Origin: Bryum argenteum
Taxonomy: Eukaryota; Streptophyta; Bryopsida; Bryales; Bryaceae
Length of the DNA: 64,000 nt
Reading direction: 5' to 3'
NCBI GenBank assembly: GCA_037043015.1
Contig: CM073321.1
Span: forward strand, 12,346,001 to 12,410,000
Shown here: in pieces, positions 50,022-61,397 of the stretch
Position numbering within the stretch: position 1 is the first letter of the stretch
Layout: each line of letters opens with the position of its first letter
Position numbers and translations under genes: made by a program
The notes under the pieces: generated by a model
Told to the model about the DNA's origin: nothing
Databases searched by the model: none
Seen by the model: the letters and a program-made list of their open reading frames with translations, nothing else

Positions 50022-53000
50022 ATGGGTGAGTATTCAATATTTAACTCTCGCTGAATGTGACTAAGTTTCCGCGGAATAGTTTGGCATTGGATATATGTGC
50101 TCACATGTTCTTCAAAATACTAGTTTTGAACATACTTAGCGTAGAGAACAATTCAGATCGATTGAACCGTAGCCGAGTTGTGTTGATGTTCGAAAGGTTC
50201 AATAAAGATAAGCAGTTCAAATGGACCGGAGTTGAATTGGAAACACAGTTTTTTACCTTTGCATGCCACCGACATTATAGACTACAGTGAGATTCAACCC
50301 CGGCCGAGTTGAATTCTCGATCCATTCGTTTTTGGCGAGTTGAACAGTCCATCCAATTCGTTTCTGAGAGTTAAAACGCGAGTTCATAGACAAGGGGGAA
50401 TTCAACTCGACCCGTGTTGAATCTGTGCCCTAGAATCCCTTTAACAGTGAATGATAGCTTAGGCTTGAACGATTCAACTCGATTCGAGTTGAATCCAGAC
50501 AAGACAAGATATAAGGGTACTGATATACTTCCCCCACATGTGCTACTTACTCGCCGCAGCCCGAACAATTTAACTCGACTCGAGTTAAATCGATAAATTA
50601 CTGTTATAGTGTTAGTAAAATATTCAACTCGATACGAGTTGAATTAATTTTGCGCATGTACTAAAAAAGACTATTAATCAACTCGACTCGAGTTGAATCG
50701 ATATAATACGAGAAATATTATCAGTGTACATATTCAACTCGACTCGAGTTGAATTATTGTAGAGCATAATAAAGCAGAAAAATAATCCAACTCGAATCGA
50801 GTTGAAATAGGAAGGAACTTATAATAATTTCATGCAGTTTAAAGAGATCCATAATAATCAACTCGAGTCGAGTTGAATTATTGGATGATAGAAATTACTT
50901 AAAACAGACAGAGTATCCATTGGGCTGAAAACTGACATGACATACTCAACTAGACTAATGCACAATCCTCTGACTGAAATTGACAAAATACATGGGATGA
51001 TACGAACACCTTGATTAGAGTTGAAATGATGAACTTTCAGTCTCAGCATTAATTCAACTCGAGTCGAGTTGAAAGTAACTAAGTTCTGTATTGAGAAACC
51101 ACAAAACGCCATGATGGATACTTTCAACTCGAATCGAGTTGAATCCCACTTCCTTGCTAATGATAATCGTAGACTAACAGATAGAGATAGAATGCAATTT
51201 CAACTCGACTCGAGTTGAATAACACTTACTTGGACAGTTGCTACCGATAATAGTAGACTAACAGAGAAAATTAGAATGCTATTTCAACTCGACTCGAGTT
51301 GAATACTAATCCTTGCAATTCGTATACATAAATACTAAGTTTGCTTCTCTTTCTCATCAGGAGAAAATCCCAAGGAGAGGCTCTCAGCCTTCTTCAGTCT
51401 ATATGTTCCTGAAAAAGATAGCGAGGTCGCAGCTCCCGAAATATTTGGCGACATGTGGGTGCACAGAGAGCCTACGGATGTCGAATGGTGGAGTATGCTC
51501 CTCGCACCGCACATGGACAAGCTCGCTGTCGTCACCAAGTACAGGGGAGCAGAGTGCAACCTTCCTGTGAATTTGGAGGAGAACATCATCGATGTTGTCG
51601 TCCTCAACATGCACTGGATTTGCGTGACGTGCATCGTGGACGACCCCAATAAGGACACGGCTGTAGACCAAGACTACAGGTTCACGTACATGATCGACAC
51701 AACAAAGATGGATTTCGACATTTGGGCATATGTGGAGAGTATAAAAAATACTCCTTACGAACCCTTGGCGAAGAATGTCGAGCAACACATTCGCGAGTTT
51801 CGATTTACAACCGAAATCGGTGACCAGCAGCCACCAAGTATTCTTGCGCCTCGTCTCCGATCACTCGTCACTGCCATGGTGAACTTCAAGGCAAAGCTGC
51901 AACGCAAGAAGATCCAAATGTAGCCCCTTCGTTTGATGCAGGAAGTAAGCATGCATAGCGGCAGCCACGAGTCCATCCTATATCAGACTCCTGAGGCGAC
52001 GGGATCGAAGAGGCGCAAGGCAAATCCGTCCACAGCTCAGCGGGGGTCGACGCAAAAGAAGCTCAAATCAGTCACGAGGAAGAAGTCGACCCTGGCCGAC
52101 TCCATTGAGATTGAACAAGCGAGCTTAGTGTTGGCCTTGACGGAAGTACCCATCGACAATGTAGACAAAGTTGTCGATTACAAGGAGTCCATGAATGCCT
52201 TCAAGAACTACTGGGGGCTTTGCCAAGACTCATACATCTTCGGCTCAGATGTGACTTACGAGATTCCAATCGAGCGTCTATTTACCCCCCCCCCAGACCT
52301 GAACATCTGGAACCTTGAGCAGGAAAAAGTCAAGCACACGATGCATTTCCTGATTGAGATGTGCGATAAGGACAAGAAGAACACCCTCTGCGTCTATCCA
52401 AAGGATCAGCTCGTTAAACCCCGATCTTGGGAGGAGATAAAGGACGAGGAGTTCTACATGGTCAACGGACAACATTGTGTCGAGGCATCCAAGCAGTTGC
52501 AAAACCGGCTCGATGTAGACGCTAGCATCAGGGATGCATTCAAGACATGGGACTGCTTCGTGGTGTGGAACGAAGATAAGCCCATCATTCGGAGAATCTC
52601 CACGTTCTACAACAAGGTCAAACACTTCATGAATACAAATCCGACGTGGGCGACAAACATCATCGGGGCGCGGGAGCTGTGGGAAAGCCTTGGTAGACCA
52701 GAGAATCCGAAGGAGGCTGTTGAGGTTGGCAGGACCGTCACACAGAGGCCCAACAAGGGCAAGAAACCTGCAAGGGACAATTTCAACGTATGTGTACCTC
52801 CATTCAACTCAATTCGAGTTGAATACTATCCTACACTACTAACGATGATTTTTAGATTTCATTCCCGCTGTAACCTATTTCAACTCGACTCGAGTTAAAT
52901 ATCTAACTCAATATCATACACGGTTGATACAGGAGTTCATGGAAGCTATCAGGACTAGATCTGCTCTCATCGACGTCAAGAACGCCCAGAGAGCAGTGAC

Positions 53001-54887
53001 AACTAGCAAGGCGGCCAGAGAGAAACTCAACATCCAAAATGAGCTAAAAATCATCACTGCTCCAAATGATGTCTACGACGTCTGGTCTGAGCTTATCTCA
53101 TCCGCATCCCAAGGGGAGCTGATCGACCCCGACACAGGAAGGAAGATGAAGGAGTTGGGGAAATGGAAGTCTGATCATGGACAGCTCACCAGGGAGTTCT
53201 TCAAATGGATCGGAAACTGTAGCTACGCCCAGATCAAGCGATTAGCCGAGCATATGCTGAACAGACCGAACCAAAAACGGCGACACCAGTACCCCAAAGT
53301 CACATTGAAGCAGATGAAGGGTGTGCTTGTAGATTGCTACAGCTCTTACGACTGGCTGGAGCGCTGCAAGAGGAAGACCATCGTGAAGCGCGTGATTCAC
53401 AGCATGCGCCCTGACTTAATGCTGTTCAGCACGAGTGGGGACTTCAAGAAGGAGAGCTGGAAGAAATTCAAGGCCGATTTTAAGATCACTCCAGCTACAC
53501 TAAACGTTCTCATCACGAATCCCGGGGAATCCTTCTTCACGCTGGCGAAATTCCCCAGCAACAAGAACAAGTCCTTTGAGCAACTCTTGCCGTATGCAGC
53601 AGAGTTCTTCAGATGCTTCCTCGCCAACAAGGGGAAGTTCTAGGTTCCAAGGGGCGAAACAAACTTCAGGGCCTACAACCTGGAGGACAATGTTCTAGGG
53701 GAATGGCACGATGACTCTTGGAATGAACAGTCCGCTAAGAGAATCAAGGTCGGAATAATGGACTTCCGTAATATCCCCGGAGCACAGGAGGAATCAGCGT
53801 CATCGAGCTCGTCAGCAGGCTCCTACTTCTACAACGTGCTCCAAGTCCTAAAGTTTATCGCGGACCCTGTGGTAACTGAAATCCCCGTTTGGGTTTGGAT
53901 CTGCGGAAGTAAGGATGCTGAGGCGAAGATCAAGAATCACCTCGATAGTTGCGAGTTCGGAGCAAACTACAAGATAGAGTATGCGGAATATGTTCCGGCT
54001 CCTTACGAGCGACTCGAGGATCAAACCTCGTCGAAGGCAAGGGCCAAGGATCATGTCCAGATCCTCTTCTTGTTTCGAAAATCTCAGAAGTTGAGGATTT
54101 CGAATCTCCCCAAGTTCTTCCAGGCCCCCGACACTCCACAGTTCAAGATCTGCGGGAGATACAACGAGCTCGAGTACCGTATTTATAATACAGAATTGAG
54201 GATAGAGCTCTACATGAAGCTGCTTGATATCTTCTGCAAGGAAGGGGATGCGATCCTCAGTGTTTTTGGAGGCGGGAAGCTCTATTGTGCGGCCTGGGTA
54301 AGGATATCCTATGTATTTCAACTCGATTCGAGTTAAATAGTTCGCCATGACTCTGTTGCTTGCTATGCTAGTTGTATTTAAGTCGAGTCGAGTTCAGTGC
54401 GCACCTCGGTGACCAGGGATCGTTTTACACTAAGTTGAATTCTATTCAACTCGACTCGAGTTGAATGGATTACTAAGTATGCAACAAAATCATGTTCTTA
54501 CATGCGTTATTATATTTAACTCAACTCGAGTTAAATTTGGTGTTTGATGGCACTTAGAGTTTATATTTGGTATTCAACTCGACTCGAGTTGAATGCACAC
54601 AGCATAGTAGTCTGGTTGTGCTCTCACGCCCACCTCCATTTCAACTCGATTTGAGTTAAACTTTCACATGATTGACGTTGCATCTCTTGATGTGTCTACT
54701 TGCGATGTGTTCACGATGAATTACACGATCAGCTCCAAATAAAGAGCACGATGAAGTTGTCGACTTTCCTTGAATGTCTTCAACTTGGATCGTCGAGATT
54801 TCAAGAAGGGTACCCGATCGACGAGGCTTCCTTATCCAGGGAGAGACTGGAAGCACCACTACCCCCCATGAAGACGGAGAAGGGGAA

Positions 54888-56414
54888 TGTCGCGACCCTA
54901 ATAACTCCAACACATTTTTTTCTTAGTGAGCCTTACTTGGTAGCGGAATTATAGCTCACTTAGTTGGTAGCAACCGGCCACGACTTTGCTAACACTTGCA
55001 TGTGCCCGCACACACAATGTTAGCACCATTCTAAGTCAAGGTGTCCAACCCACCTTGACTCCATAACTCATTACCGGATACTCATAACTCATTACCCGGA
55101 ACTCCCACCAACACATGGGCATGCCAACCCGGAACTCCCACCAACACATGGGCATGCCACTTGGTGGCACGGGGCGGCCTTCCACAAATGTCCAAGCTCC
55201 CAAGGGTGCTACTAATCACCCCCGGAGCTAACCGCCCTTATCCATTGTCCAACTTCCCACTAGTCCCCCTTTCCACTCTTGTCTCTCACTTCATTTGGGA
55301 CATTGCCGGAAATCCTCCCGGAATCCGGCACTAGTTTTCCTGGGGACTAGTTTGGAGCGGGACTCTCTCCAACCCGATGTTGCGGGATGCTCAAGAGCAT
55401 CCCACAATGCCCAAGGTGTGGAAGTGAGGCTTCATTTCCATGCCTCACCCTTTTGAGCCATTCCCGGTTACTCCCGAGAACCGGCACTACTTATCACGGG
55501 GACTAACTTGGAGAGGGACACTTCCCAACCCCATGTTTAGAGATGCTCCAAAGCACTCTCCATTTTCCACAAGGTGCGGGAGTGAGGCCCCATCCCAAGC
55601 CTCACCACTTGGAGCCACCCTGGCTCCTCAAGGCACCATGTGCAAGTGAGGAGGCAGACCACCCCTCCTCATATTACTCTCTGGAGTCTTCGGTAGGCCC
55701 CCCCTTCTTGTTTTGAGGGGCCTTCCGTGACACAATTTCTTTTTGGAAGACCACCCGTTTTTGCCTTAGTCTCAAAAACGGGCCATAACTTCTCCTCGGG
55801 CTAGCTCCTAGCTTAGGTATCCAAATGGGACGTGCGAGCCCATTTTCGACATCTACAATTTGAGTACATATCGATGGACTACCTATTAGCCTCAATCGGG
55901 TCTGTCGTAAGGGAGATATGCCCCTCTGAACATTCGGTGTCCCGGGAGGCAACATTCCCGAGTCCCGAAGTCCCGACCACTGTGAGGAGCCATATCTCCT
56001 AAACTATTGCTTTGCTCATCATGAGCCTTAGCTACCTAGAAAGCCCTTGTCATTAGATTTCCAGCAACATGCAACATGACGCCCTCCACGAAGGTCGACA
56101 CATTGAGTCCCGAAAGGCAACACTCCCGAGTCCCGGAGTGTCCCGGAACACGCTCCAACTTCGGAGAGCCATATCTCATGACTCACAACTCCAAATCGCG
56201 CGTTTCTTAGACCCATGGGTGCGTGCTTGAACAAGGTTTGCAACCATGTAAGGCACGCCACCAAGTTTGTCCCGAGCACGACAATATTGTGTGCTGTTTG
56301 CTCAGGACTCTCCTTGGTCACCTCACCTTGTCTCTTGCCAAGCCCGGGGCGTCACTCCCAGGGTCCTCTCGGCTCACCACGGTGTTCGGGCATCCTTTGG
56401 AAAGGGATGTGACA
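54888..56414. mobile_element. Solo LTR, 1,527 bp, in exon 4 of gene B
   Basis: Begins TGTCGCGACCC and ends GGGATGTGACA (TG...CA), flanked by an exact 5-bp duplication GGGAA at 54883-54887 and 56415-56419. Removing it with one GGGAA restores one open frame (MKTEK-GKGKKKVRGVELPL) and the exon phase. No internal retrotransposon genes are present, so recombination between LTRs is inferred. Orientation is not certain. Confidence 0.85.
55074..55160. repeat. Short tandem duplications inside the solo LTR
   Basis: CTCATAACTCATTACC occurs twice, then a unit of about 36 bp starting CCCGGAACTCCCACC occurs twice in a row. Confidence 0.85.
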
Positions 56415-58524
56415 GGGAAGGGGAAGAAGAAGGTCAGGGGAGTAGAGTTACCTCTTGACGTGAATGACCCAAGACCGATCGCAATCGGGTCAAGTGATGA
56501 CGATGACGATCCTGTCCAGGATGTTGAGGCCTACGGTTCCCAACACCCGGTAACGCCCCTAACTGGACGAGGCTCATCTTCTCATCTTCCTCATCCCCAG
56601 GAACAAGGCTACTCGGATACCTCTCTTCGGGCTTCCACGCCATCGCCTCGGAAGAGGAAAAGAGAGTCACTATCCGTTGAAACTCTGATGGAGAAGCTCG
56701 TCAGAATGCAGGAGGAAGCGCAGGCGCGACAAAGGGCGGATGTTGAAGCAATGCTTGCTCGAGAGCGCGAGGAACGCAGAGCCCAGAGACAGGAGGATGA
56801 GCAACGATGGAAGTTTATGTTGACAGAGGCCTTCGCGAGAATACCAGAGATGGTAGTCCAAGCAATGTCGCACCTGAATGCAAAGCTTCTCCTCTCCATT
56901 CAACCAAGTCATAGTAAACCTCTGCTCCTAACCCACGGGCCTACTCAGTCTTCCGACAGCGGTGCAGCTCGACATGCATCTCCCCAACGTTCCCTCCGAG
57001 GCACGCCTTCTCAGTCGACTGCAGCTCCCTCATCTGCGGGCAACATCGATCAAGTTGTTTCTAGGGATCAAGGCCCATCAAGTTGCTCCACACCATCGGA
57101 CCCAGTCGAGTCGGAACGGAAGGCCGTGGATGAAGAAGAGCAGATAGGAACACAGGATCAGACTCTCGATCGGAACGTTACCGAATCAGGTTGAACTCCA
57201 CAATCTAGTCTTTCATTTAACTCGACCTGAGTTGAATTTCTCCTTCGGTTACTGGAAGTTCGCCTGTAGAAGCCTTCGAGAGTTGTTGTTAGCCTAGTAT
57301 ATATATTCCCCTAGGACAGTTTTGTTAGATTGGACTTGGTGTTCATCGTGTAAATACTTTTTGTATATGACGCTCATTTTTGAACGCAGAGTTTGGAATA
57401 CAATCATATTTTCTTACACATTTTCTCCCTCTGATTTCTACGCAGGCTCTATTGATTTGCGAAGTGTTCCGAATGTTTGTTTGTCTCATGACGTCCCCCC
57501 TATGGAAGACACTAGTCCTTTCAGTCCGTTTCATGGAGAGCCAAGTAACACGCCGCAAGATGATCACAATGAAGGTCACACTCCGGATTCAATCCTGCTC
57601 TAGGTTCACATTCCTCTTCCATCCTCGACCGCTGTACAAGATTCACAAACAGCTAAAACTCAATCAGAGACGCCGGTAAGCTGCTCCTTTTCCAAAATCT
57701 CATTCAATCCTTTCTTTATTAGTTCGGTGTGATCGCATTGTTTGGATTTGGGATTTCTTAGTGTTATAGAAATGGTCAGTCTTGAAATGTGGCAGTGCAG
57801 TACTTAACTGTATACACATTTTTCTGCCCCCCTTCTGAACAGGAGATGAGTCATTCCCACAATCCGGTAGTTGCAGCCACGGAGGATATCCCTCGTTCTA
57901 TTCCTTCAAGGGTGCCATGCAAGTGGCTCAATGTCATCCTGGACTTGAACGGTATCCTCTGTGTCTGCAAGGAGAAGAGATTCATGCCAAAGGACCAAGT
58001 TTACAACATGGTCGCGAGTGCACATTCCTCTGTCCTACCCGCTCCGATTGGTCCCAAGGCTGTTTTCGTCGGCCCTTCTGCCTTGATTTCCTTCGTGAGT
58101 TGACTGAAGTTGCATACGTCTCCGTATGGAGTTCAATGGTTCATGGGACCACGAAGTCCATATGTGACTACTTGTTCCGGGGTGTGCCATCCCCGTGCCT
58201 TGTTTGGGAGCAGAACTCATGTGAGGTTGTCAAGGTTCGTGGACCGCGGAATAAGTTGTCCAACTTCAAGTTGAAGGGGACTAATAAGGATCTCTTCCTC
58301 AAACCACTGGATATGCTTTTCAATGGTCTAAACTCAAAGTTTAATGAGTGTTAGCCGGGCGTGTATGGAAGTGCGTTTGTGAGACTACCTAAGTCGACCA
58401 CTGTGGTATTTTTAAGGCAACGTAGAGTCTTTGGTGGAGTGGAGGAGGGAAGGGAAGACCTGTCAGCTTCAAAGAACACTTCGAAGTCTGGACTGAACCG
58501 GCCAAGACCCCGTGGGAGGTCCTG

Positions 58525-59052
58525 TTGACTACCGGTGAGTTTGAAGGTAACTCAGCGTTGGCTTCCGTGGGCCTTTGATGGCTTGGAGTTCAGTATCCTC
58601 GTTGTCAACGTTGGCGCCAAAGACCGGCGTTGGTGCAAGAGACTTATGCTAGTCTTGGCCAGCGAGGGAGTTACAGATATCTCAAGAAGAGGAAGAAAAC
58701 CGAAGAAGAAAAGGGGAGAGGAAAGAGAGAGAAGAAGGAGAGCCTTGGTGCCAGCGATGTCTTGCGTTGTGTGGCACTTAGGCAGCGTTGAGAAGGAAGG
58801 GCGCTTCCCCAGCAGCGCGCCACAGCCCACGAGGAAGGGCGAAGGAAACAGCAGGAAGTAATGGCCAGGCAATCGTAGAATCATAACAAGTTAGGATTGT
58901 GCAGGTTAGGTAGATAGCAGGGACTCAGATGTAGAGAGAAGACTGGCCATGGCCTTGTATTGATAATGGAAAATGAGTACAAACAGTTTGCTCCTAATCC
59001 TCTCTATCAATGCATGTCAAGAAAAACCAGTGTCTACTCTGCTGCAACTACA
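58525..59052 (-). mobile_element. Candidate 3' LTR of the minus-strand Ty3/gypsy element
   Basis: On the minus strand the interval starts TGTAGTTGCAGC after the element's last ORF and ends GTAGTCAACA, giving TG...CA ends, and the FCP1-like frame of gene B stops making sense at the same left border. The 5' LTR lies beyond the window, so neither the borders nor the target duplication can be checked. GGCGCC near 58610 inside it is unexplained. Confidence 0.3.
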
Positions 59053-59197
59053 CTCTTAAGTAGCCGATGTCGTCCAAAGTCCCTGCTGCCGTTCGGTGGC
59101 CCTATCCTCCCGCCTTGATCGCGACTCCCCTTTTGGCAACGTTGGCTTCGGTAACATTTTGCCTCCCTTTTGAGAGTGCAATCTGTCCCCGCATTGG

Positions 59198-61397
59198 TCA
59201 ACGACGAGACGTTCGTTCGGCTGGTCGACGGTTAGGTCGAGTAACCTTGCGGGGTACCTGATGTCCTCGTCGTGGAGGCACTTGCCTGCCATAGATGTCT
59301 TTGATGGCTGCGGCTATGCCCCTGTGCAGCAAATTCTTATCCCGCACCGAAATGGCATGACTGTAGATGTCGTGTACAGTTTTGTCTAGCTTTTTATCGC
59401 ACCCTGGGCAGTGGACATCGTTGGCTTCAGGGTCGGAGAACTTACAAGCTAAATCTGGGTTTTCGATGAAGTATTTTGCAGACTTCTTCTTGCGCGTCAG
59501 TGATCTCCTCCTCGTCTTCACTGGTGTCTCCTGTGGTGACACCCCACGCGGCATCGTCTAGTAATCCAATCAGATGTTTCCTATGTTCTGCAAATGACTT
59601 AGGTGTCGTGTGTACCGATTGTTCGGGGCTTGGCGCCGTGGATTTCGGTGAAGGAGGTTGGTTAGGCGTGCTGTCGTCAGTGGCCGGTTGTCTTGGGGAT
59701 GGCAACGGTGTTTCATCGGCATCAGTGAAGTGATCAGGTATGTGCACCTGCTCCGCCTGTTGGTCCACCGGCACTACCTGAAATCTGTCTTCATATACAG
59801 TGGTGTCGATCGGGGCGGCTTGGTCCTCAGCCACGGGTGCCTTCATGTCTTGAGCAACGGTTGGGGTGTTGCTCACTTCCTCCATTAGGTCGCCATTGGT
59901 GGCTGTGTCGCCAACTTCGAGGCTCATGGTGTTGTCGTAGGACCCGTCATAATCCGGTTCGTCAAGTCCCAAGTCTCGTAATACCTGGTCGACACACAAC
60001 GTGACGTAATCCTCCGGCAACTGTTGGCTAGCGGGGTATTTGCACATTGTGTCAAACATGTTAAACGCAATGGCATTGGCAGCATTGTTGATCCACAGCC
60101 TCTTGTTGCCCTCAAAATTCTCTATGTTATTCTGCAGCTCTCTCTGCTGCATAACATCTGCAGGGGCATCCTGTTGGCACCGTTGGTGTGTCTCACAAAG
60201 AAATTGGTATTGCCCTCTTAGAGCGGCTTGATCGGCCTCCAATGCCTTCACATATTCGTGGGCGTGGTCTCGCTCCTGCTCAATCGTTTGAATCGGATTG
60301 TTAGCGGTATTGAGATCTCATTCCAAGCTACTCACCCTGTTGGCTAAGATATGTCGGTCTTCGGTGGCCTGTTGCAGATCGCGCTGGAGTTGGGACAGTT
60401 TGTCGTCCCTCTTATGTATCTCGGCGTTCGCAGCTCGCAACTTTTGAGCGTTGCCTACTTCCAACTCCCGGACACGGGTGTCTAAGGCGCCTTTGTCTGC
60501 TTCGGCAGCATCGTACTGTGTGAGTAGTGCCTGTACACACAGGTTTAGGGCATTGGCCTGGGCTTGGATCTGCTTCCTTGGTGACATTTGGGTAGCTTCT
60601 CCCGTTGCCTGTGTCTCAAACTGAATTCGAGGGCGCTTGTTGGACATTACTACCGCAGTTGTCGGAACAACCACTGGTGGTGGTACGGGCGCACTTCGCT
60701 GGATGTCAGCAAAAGTCATCACTGGCGGCAGTGTGTAATACTTCCTGTGATAGGCCAGTGTGCGCAGAATGAAAGCCGACAAGAAGGGGCCGATGGGGCT
60801 AACGTAGCCTTGCCTCTTCTGATAATTCTTTAGCTCGAGGCGCAAGTTCTGGTCCACCAGCATTCCCCAATTGATTTTTGCGCCGGCCTCGGTTAGTAAC
60901 AGGAGCTCCAATGTCTGCGCTGGCACCATGTTACAGTTGAGTCTGAAAAATACTTGACTCAGGATTCCGCGGAGCCTAACATACCACGGCTCTGGGAGTT
61001 TGGCACCGACCTGCCGCACATCGTATCCCTTGTCTGGATCGAAGTGCACATTTGGGAACCTCGCCTGCAAGTCAACTTTAGCATATCCACAGTCTTCCGT
61101 CCACCGAGTAAGCCCTGTTCCATCCCACCCATACTGTTGAAACAAGTAGTATGGTGAGAACTGCACTTCTATGCCGTCCACGGTGCCTGTGGTAAAAGCA
61201 TTCGAGTCCGTGTGCTTCTCCATGCTGTCAATGAACTGTCTGCAACGTCCAATGTCCAGGTTCCACTGGTGCATATCATCGCGGTAGCGGTGAATGCCTG
61301 TCTCTGCCGCCCATACGTTGTCAATGCGCGAAATCCAATCTGTTAGGTTTTTTGGAACATGAAACGGAGGCAACAGTGGCGGTCGGCGCTGTGCCAT
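59198..61397 (-). pseudogene. Extra 3' ORF of Ty3/gypsy element (WGM core, coiled coil, zinc finger)
   Basis: Starts at ATG 61397 (MAQRRPPLLPPFHVPKNL). Its N-terminal two fifths include INWGMLVDQNLRLELKNY and SPIGPFLSAFILRTLAYH, resembling the poorly understood plant transposon protein domain seen in plant retroelements. A coiled coil follows (VRELEVGNAQKLRAANAEIH, then QLQRDLQQATEDRHILANRV). A TGA at 60318 interrupts it; the same frame continues with QERDHAHEYVKALEADQ, an acidic Pro-rich region and DDAAWGVTTGDTSEDEEE. A frameshift near 59483 leads to HCPGCDKKLDKTVHDIYSHA, a possible C2H2 finger. It occupies the position where env lies in some Ty3 elements, but has no membrane features. The left-edge gene at 1-1827 has a similar WGM core plus coiled coil. 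Confidence 0.55.

Larger units (their letters stand above)
50284..57235. repeat. Intronic palindrome family TTCAACTCGA-N-TCGAGTTGAA
   Basis: About 22 copies: roughly 13 in intron 1 (50284-51303, often 50-80 bp apart), two in intron 2 (52802, 52878), six in intron 3 (54316-54660) and one in intron 4 (57213). None lies in the interior of an exon. Central bases are A, C, G or T. Variants TTTAACTCGA/TCGAGTTAAA show paired changes in both arms. The same family occurs upstream of both DUF7869 copies. Confidence 0.9.
50022..58354 (+). pseudogene. Gene B: ParB-like, methyltransferase-like, coiled-coil and FCP1-like gene, six exons
   Basis: Exons join with matching phases: 50022-50025 (ATGG), 51361-52787, 52933-54297, 54733-57189 (containing a solo LTR), 57446-57675 and 57843 onward. 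All introns are GT-AG. Exon 2 has FYMVNGQHCVEASKQL, a ParB-like signature. Exon 3 ends in GDAILSVFGGGKLYCAAW, like the SAM-binding motif I of a DNA methyltransferase; no clear DPPY is seen. Exon 4 has an acidic part (GSSDDDDD), PRKRKRE and a coiled coil (LVRMQEEAQARQRADVEAML). Exon 6 has WLNVILDLNGILCVCKEKRF, an FCP1/NLI-type HAD motif with Asn for the second Asp, then LRELTEVAYVSVWSSMVHG. Stops are TAG at 51921, 53641, 57601 and 58352; a frameshift lies near 58070. The FCP1-like frame reads past the last TAG toward 58525. Introns are packed with palindromes. Whether all domains form one protein is inferred from phase. Confidence 0.6.

Noticed and set aside
50284-51303. CRISPR-like array
   Set aside because: The repeats are palindromic and roughly regular, but spacers are intron sequence, copies vary in both arms, and the genome is eukaryotic with no cas genes.
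51361-51923. Ulp1-like (C48) protease domain in exon 2 of gene B, from NMHWICV and YMIDTTK
   Set aside because: His and Asp-like motifs can be seen but no Q and C-G-x-x catalytic Cys block follows, so the match is too weak to claim.
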